Shown in pieces: positions 61,001 through 64,000 of a DNA stretch of 64,000 bases. This stretch comes from Phallusia mammillata (Eukaryota > Chordata > Ascidiacea > Phlebobranchia > Ascidiidae), in NCBI GenBank assembly GCA_003260075.1, contig QLIY01000643.1, positions 31,757 through 95,756 on the forward strand. The letters are read 5' to 3'. Position numbers and translations under genes: made by a program. Under the pieces are notes generated by a model. The model was not told where the DNA came from. It searched no databases and worked only from the letters and a program-made list of their open reading frames with translations. Positions within the stretch are counted from its first letter, which is position 1. Each line of letters starts with the position of its first letter.

Positions 61001-61048
61001 ATCCTTCATCTCTAACTGGAGCATGGGGAGACGTGGAACCCCCTCCAT
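41012..61048 (-). CDS. PTPN23: HD-PTP / PTPN23, Bro1-domain tyrosine phosphatase-like protein
   Basis: An endosomal ESCRT adaptor (Drosophila Myopic). Exons: 61048-60914, 60743-60544, 60312-60236, 60053-59872, 59492-59412, 59145-59011, 58280-58105, 57543-57349, 56888-56823, 56299-56154, 54854-54763, 54337-54251, 53466-53340, 52695-52535, 51272-51121, 50785-50606 (or its duplicate 50482-50303), 49877-49678, 49349-46995, 46920-46742, 46181-45979, 45194-45088, 44907-44726, 44591-44487, 44053-43915, 43677-43567, 43392-43282, 41572-41012. About 2147 aa versus 1636 in human. The start MEGVPRLPM and a Bro1 domain (to about 395; QECLWEKSILDNRKDYVVAKIS, split here as QECLWEKS and LDNRKDYV) precede a coiled V domain (to about 720), PPPRPSAP (PSAP, 741-744), one giant Gln/Pro-rich exon (798-1582), and a PTP-like domain (DDYINASLVDG, KCAKYWP, WPEHGLP). 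The P-loop reads HCEDGVSHTG, so Cys is kept but Arg is His. The tail LTPESFTL...DPLWGLKK matches human. A C58 run breaks the frame in exon 18. Confidence 0.95.
42006..42197. repeat. Tandem duplicate across a C10 run
   Basis: About 90 nt starting TAGGTTTTAATATTTACATT before and after C10 (42098-42107), differing by one base (CCGAAAA/CCGGAAA). Confidence 0.85.
42310..42980. repeat. Tandem duplicate across a C10 run, includes a MITE
   Basis: The sequence starting CTATGCCGCAATGGCTTCTC (42318) recurs at 42703 after C10 (42689-42698). The two copies differ by substitutions and by indels of up to about 60 nt, more than at other junctions. Confidence 0.85.
42530..43004. mobile_element. hAT-like MITE, artificially stretched
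   Basis: Left end CAGTGGTTTCCAAC (also at about 42826 in the second copy) and right end GTTGAGAACCACTT. Flanks TGCTAAGG (42522-42529) and TGTTAAGG (43005-43012) match at seven of eight. The real element is probably about 180 bp; the C-run duplication inflates it here. Confidence 0.65.
43794..43850. mobile_element. Tigger/pogo-like element end
   Basis: CAGTAAACTCCGGATAAACC followed by ATTCGGTTAATCCGGATC, preceded by TA, resembles pogo/Tigger terminal repeats. The opposite end was not found, so this is a solo end or fragment in a PTPN23 intron. Confidence 0.4.
44937..45073. repeat. Tandem duplicate across a C10 run
   Basis: About 60 nt starting ATACTAAAAATCGTTTACAA recur after C10 (45002-45011), with one substitution (ACAAACAT/ACAAATAT). 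It lies in the intron between PTPN23 exons 22 and 21. Confidence 0.85.
45386..45667. repeat. SINE-like repeat, PTPN23 intron 20, with a C10 duplicate inside
   Basis: The diverged partner of 14269-14484 (same blocks in the same order). About 57 nt of it (AAAGGTAATTTAAACAACTG...) are duplicated around C10 at 45567-45576. Confidence 0.65.
48583..48676. repeat. C58 run beside a CTG12 tract inside PTPN23 exon 18
   Basis: On the gene strand twelve CAG codons lead into 57 G residues and then ACAGCAGCAGTTCAG. The frame upstream (Gln tract) and the frame downstream (QQQFRQQPHQQP) differ by one base. A continuous polyglutamine tract is the simplest original; poly-Gly is unlikely to be real. Confidence 0.85.
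50257..50830. repeat. Duplicate of PTPN23 exon 16 and flanks across a C10 run
   Basis: The 180-nt exon plus intron edges occur at 50303-50482 and 50606-50785, separated by C10 (50549-50558). Within the exon the differences seen are synonymous. Both copies have intact splice sites and including one or both would keep the frame. Confidence 0.88.
51492..52304. mobile_element. hAT-like element, 813 bp, in PTPN23 intron 14
   Basis: Inverted ends CAGGGGTTCCCAACC / GGTTGGGAACCCCTG with perfect 8-bp duplications CAATAGAG (51484-51491 and 52305-52312). The subterminal GTGGTACG recurs near both ends. An N at 52011 separates two 76-nt copies (51935-52010, 52012-52087), so the real element is about 736 bp. 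Confidence 0.9.
52965..53320. repeat. Tandem duplicate across a G10 run
   Basis: About 140 nt starting GCTACCTGGTATTAAACATA recur after G10 (53148-53157), with substitutions and a short indel. From here to the right the runs are G rather than C. Confidence 0.85.
53852..54021. repeat. Island bracketed by two G11 runs
   Basis: The 148-nt piece 53863-54010 sits between G11 (53852-53862) and G11 (54011-54021). It opens with the palindromic GTGCTCGGCCGAGCAG. Neither edge is duplicated nearby. Confidence 0.7.
54454..54690. repeat. Fold-back element with a G11 run in its loop, plus duplicate
   Basis: The arm AGGGATGGGCCAGAACTGC...GTTCTGTTTGGTC is followed by G11 (54540-54550) and then by the inverse arm GACCAAACAGAACAC...CACATCCCTA. 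The segment GTACGTAGTATGTTATTC then repeats at about 54593 together with the first arm only. Confidence 0.7.
54968..55037. repeat. G70 homopolymer
   Basis: Seventy G residues in the intron between PTPN23 exons 10 and 11. The sequence after it (55036-55240) recurs at 55447-55694. Confidence 0.9.
55036..55694. repeat. Duplicated segment with G10 runs and an N
   Basis: A block of about 205 nt starting AAGTTTCAAAGTAAAAACAC appears at 55036 and again at 55447. The second copy is itself broken by an N at 55580 with a repeated edge. G10 runs lie at 55240-55249 and 55341-55350. The block contains inverted AAGCATCATCAG / AGATGCTTATA arms. Confidence 0.8.
55770..56096. repeat. Tandem duplicate across a G10 run
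   Basis: About 155 nt (AAAAGATTTACT...) at 55777-55932 and 55943-56096 around G10 (55933-55942), with a few substitutions. Confidence 0.85.
56578..56755. repeat. Tandem duplicate across a G11 run
   Basis: About 78 nt (ATGATAGTGTTGTAATA...) before and after the G run at 56659-56669. The minus-strand GGGGTTTGAATCCCACC at about 56555-56571 resembles a B box, so a SINE may adjoin. Confidence 0.8.
57759..57944. mobile_element. hAT-like MITE, 186 bp, in PTPN23 intron 7
   Basis: Ends CAGGGGTTCGTAACC / GCTAGGAACCACTG flanked by ATATAGAG (57751-57758) and ATATAAAG (57945-57952), seven of eight identical. GGGGTGCG / GGGGTGCA recur inside. Confidence 0.78.
58281..59010 (-). other. PTPN23 intron 6
   Basis: A 730-nt intron. 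Near 58425-58480 CTGATGATG ... CCTGAAATGTTTGAATAATAAAGC resembles the 3' tail of a dispersed retroelement seen in related form at 16336 and 28261. Otherwise AT-rich. Confidence 0.45.
60702..60711. repeat. G10 run inside PTPN23 exon 2, in frame
   Basis: On the gene strand this gives CAC followed by CCC CCC CCC (His-Pro-Pro-Pro) and the frame continues correctly on both sides. It is the one run of this length that fits a real coding sequence, and its flanks are not duplicated. Confidence 0.75.
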
Positions 61049-61405
61049 GATTGACCTTAGTTTGATCAGTTATTTTCAAGGAATTTAATCTTGTCAGACA
61101 AAAATCTGGTGAAAGTAAATGAAACCAGGTTGCACATGTAGCCCTTACTGTATGCAAAAAAGTACACCCAACTTTCCAGCCGACCAACTACACAATAAGC
61201 TTTATAACCTGCTGTAGCTACAGCATGTTTGGGTTAGTCTACAGAGTATGGCAGATGCATGTGCAAGTTGTTTTAAAACAAAATGTCCCAATTTTTATAG
61301 TAAACAAGTATTAGTCTGCAGACTGATGCTCAGTTATGGTTTACTGATTGTGCCCTCCACTTTTTTGCTTTCCTAAATGTTTTAACATTGCGGTGTATTT
61401 CCAGC

Positions 61406-61630
61406 TTGTTGACTGTTTGAGTGCATAATATATGTCACCATCTCAGTGTTTCTCTGCTACATTTTGAGGCCTCAAACTCTTTTTGTCATAGATCAACCAT
61501 TTCAAAGCTTCAGGGGGGGGGGGGGTGACTGTTTTAGTGCATAATATATGTCACCATCTCAGTGTTTCTCTTCTACATTTTTAGGCCTCAAACTCTTTTT
61601 GTCATAGATCAACCATTTCAAAGCTTCAGG
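61406..61630. repeat. Tandem duplicate across a G13 run
   Basis: About 105 nt starting TGACTGTTTGAGTGCATAAT before and after G13 (61513-61525), with four or so substitutions. Confidence 0.85.
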
Positions 61631-61929
61631 AAACTAACAATAATAAACAAGGTATGAACTATGAAGTTAAAAGTAGTTTTAAATGGTTTAGGTTTGGTTG
61701 GTGACAGTAATTCAGTAACAGACTAATAAAAACCTTTTACCCACTCATTTGAAGCTAGTAACTTAGGGTTGAGCAACATTGCCCCATGTTTTCTCATGTC
61801 AAGATAAATAAACTCAACTCGACAACAATTTAACAAGGAATTTACCAACATTTTGTCAAAAACAATGAGAAGTTTAAAACTACAAAAACATTAAAACAAT
61901 TACTACAACGCTACCTCCGGACTGACAAA

Positions 61930-62109
61930 ATGAAACACAAGGGCGCACTCAAGCTCAAGCTTTTAAATAATGTAGAACAAAAATTTAGAAAGACAACAAC
62001 AACAATAAAAAATACGCCGTTTGTGACAAAAGCGGGCACAACAGTGACAACACATTCTATCACGTCATGTGATTATAGAATACAGATTGACGGTAAAAGA
62101 TATCAGGTA
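61930..62109 (+). CDS. Possible first exon of an unknown plus-strand gene
   Basis: A 60-codon open frame from ATG at 61930 ends at a good donor (ATATCAG followed by GTAAAA). The peptide is basic and Thr-rich (KTTTTIKNTPFVTKAGTT). It lies 0.9 kb from the PTPN23 start on the opposite strand, as a divergent neighbour might. I recognise no family and the downstream 1.9 kb shows no second exon, so it may be chance. Confidence 0.2.
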
Positions 62110-62689
62110 AAATGAAATAATATTTTTTAGTATTTTATTAATACCAAATTGAAACGCAAAAGAACTACTAAAATATTAATCGTTTCATAAATTTTGTACT
62201 TTGTATTGAATTAACAATTTTAAAAAGTAATATTCTTTAATTTAACTTCATGAAAACAATGTCAAAATATTTCTTAACTATACCTCAAAATACTGATTCC
62301 GGACCATTTGTGGTGTATCGTGCATTACAGAACAAATAAGCGCAAATATCATACGAGTTACTGTGATTGCATGAANCTGAAAAACAACGGATTGAAGCAT
62401 TATTTATTTTGGAACGCATTTGTTAATATTGCTGTTGCTTTGTGTCTCATTTGGATTGTACGCAACAATGAGCAAGCATTCATTGTTCAACAATTGAATA
62501 TATGCCATCATAATCAAGGCATTATTGCCATATAAGGTTCCAGTTTGAAGGCATGGTCTGTGGCCATACCGATAATAAGTTTGTTTAAAAGCAAAATTGT
62601 TAAAGTTTTACTTTACATTTAACGATTTTTGTACCATATCGCTACATACTAACCAAAATATACACAGTACCCCCAAACTTCGACAACGA

Positions 62690-62756
62690 CGTAAGAGCCG
62701 CATAAAACCAGGCGAAGAGCCGCATGCGGCTCGCGAGCGCGGGTTGGCCACCCCTG
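62690..62756. mobile_element. Solo hAT-like end
   Basis: GAGCCGCATGCGGCTCGCGAG followed by GGGTTGGCCACCCCTG resembles the right end (inverse CAGGGGTGGCCAACCC) of a hAT element. The matching left end was not found upstream. Confidence 0.55.
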
Positions 62757-63958
62757 CCCTAGGGCCTAGGCGATTTGTAGATTGACTGTAAACACATACA
62801 GCCCTCGCCGTTTCACGTCGATTTTGCAGTTTTTTACGCCAACCCGACTTTACAAATTCAACTGGATTACGTCCGATTGCACTGATCACAAAGCTGTGTT
62901 TTTTACGAGATTGAGTTCGTTAAATTTTTACCCTCGGTGGGCGACAACAACGCTTGCCCTGGCCTTGCCTGCATTGTTTTGCTGGTCAGCTAGATCTACT
63001 TTTTTCGCTTTTTAGGGAATGGGTGACTTTAATTTTAGTTTAACCAAAAGATTCTATGGCAACACAATTAAGTGACCGAGACAGAACGAGGATGTGTTAA
63101 CTAGGCCTACTTCTGGCGTTTTATGTCATCCTTGAAATAAGTCTTGATATTTCTTTTATCTTGTCCGACATAGTTTTTGTTGTCTAGATAGTCTATACAT
63201 CTGCTCGTTTGTGTCCGTGTTGATTTTATTGCCGAATATCGCTTAGTTTTTCAGTAATGGCAGTGTTTGTTTGCACGAAAAAAATCCGCAGGTTTGTAGG
63301 TCTACGTTCGTAAGCAATTTTTATGCACATATAAAACGGCTAAAAACTACTTTCTTTTTTTTATTTGCAAAGACTTAAATTAAGCTCAGTCGTTTAAGTT
63401 TCAACAGATCAAAATTCCCGTCGTAAAATCAAATGATCTATTCGTTTCTATCTCGAGGTCGTGTAAGCTCCATAAGCAATTCCATGAAAAATGTCTCATT
63501 ATAACTTTCCACCAAATTACATGGCACAAAAGTCATTAGGCTGTCATGATTTGTTACATATTCTTGTGGAAAAAGGCCACATGCGGCATGTGATTAAAGG
63601 GCATGCTAAAGTTTATACTCTCAAAAAATAGCGCTTTGCAGACAGTTTAGATGACAATGTTTCTTTTTGTGAAAATGTACCACTCATAAGCAAAAAATAC
63701 AAAGGCCTATATGCCTTTACTTGTTTAAGTATAAATTTAGGCAAACCAGAACAACTCCTTGTCATCTAGATTGCATTCATGTAGGTCAGAAAAGTTGGGT
63801 CTGGCCGGGCCTAAGTTTAAATAAAAGAGTTTGGTTCGGGGCAGACTTCACAATGGTCGGCCTCTTTGTGCTGCAATTTCACTACCATTCGGGCCTGATA
63901 GGGGTTGTTTTTTTAGAACACCAGATTCAGGCCGAGTTTTTGGCTGGTAGGCCTAAGC

Positions 63959-64000
63959 CAGGGGTGTCCAAACTTTTTTTAGTGGGGGCCAATTTTTGCC
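63959..64000. mobile_element. hAT-like left end, cut by the window edge
   Basis: CAGGGGTGTCCAAACTTTTT at the edge is a typical hAT-type left end. The rest lies outside the window. Confidence 0.6.

Larger units (their letters stand above)
61049..64000. other. PTPN23 upstream region
   Basis: Should contain the PTPN23 promoter. It holds a G13 duplicate (61406-61630), an AAACTCAACTCGAC microrepeat near 61812, an unresolved base at 62376, a solo transposon end at about 62756 and another beginning at 63959. Apart from a weak exon candidate at 61930 no gene was recognised. Confidence 0.45.

Noticed and set aside
1..64000. A co-regulated gene cluster or new defence or metabolic system
   Set aside because: The six genes belong to unrelated, widely conserved families and show ordinary chordate gene structure; nothing links them functionally.

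Overview
The window looks like nuclear DNA of an invertebrate chordate, most likely a tunicate (ascidian). The support is AT-rich sequence, compact multi-exon genes with GT-AG introns mostly of 0.3-1 kb, a recognisable collectrin-type gene, very high allele-like divergence between duplicated stretches, and many short hAT-like transposons. The species assignment is inference. Five complete genes and the 3' end of a sixth could be read exon by exon. Reading frames close exactly for all of them except where homopolymer tracts interrupt two.

Layout: (1) 68-659 (+), last two exons of succinate-semialdehyde dehydrogenase (ALDH5A1). (2) 1600-8050 (-), a 15-exon CYP3-clan cytochrome P450 of about 510 aa. 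(3) 10537-13034 (+), a 6-exon, 194-aa stand-alone collectrin (CLTRN/TMEM27)-like membrane protein. (4) 14076-19849 (-), a 12-exon, 452-aa retinoid-inducible serine carboxypeptidase (SCPEP1). (5) 23097-33436 (-), an 8-exon, 373-aa septin closest to the SEPT3/9/12 group. (6) 41012-61048 (-), a 27-exon HD-PTP/PTPN23 gene of about 2147 aa with Bro1 domain, V domain, huge Gln/Pro-rich region, PTP-like domain and conserved C-terminal tail. The genes are housekeeping or metabolic neighbours and show no sign of being a pathway cluster: ALDH5A1/P450 and collectrin/SCPEP1 are tail-to-tail, P450/collectrin are head-to-head, and SCPEP1, septin and PTPN23 run in tandem on the minus strand.

Introns and intergenic DNA carry at least nine hAT-like non-autonomous elements with CAGNGGTT-type inverted ends, most with 8-bp target duplications, plus SINE-like and fold-back repeats.

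The oddest signal is about thirty runs of pure C or G (mostly 10-13 nt, some 43-79 nt), most of them flanked by near-identical tandem copies of the neighbouring sequence. They coincide with the only two frame problems in otherwise perfect genes. I read them as assembly junctions between unmerged alleles, probably from poly-G sequencing artefacts, rather than biology. The most interesting biological observation is that the PTP-like domain of HD-PTP keeps the P-loop cysteine but has His where the catalytic Arg should be, so it is predicted to be a pseudophosphatase. No convincing new multi-gene system was found.
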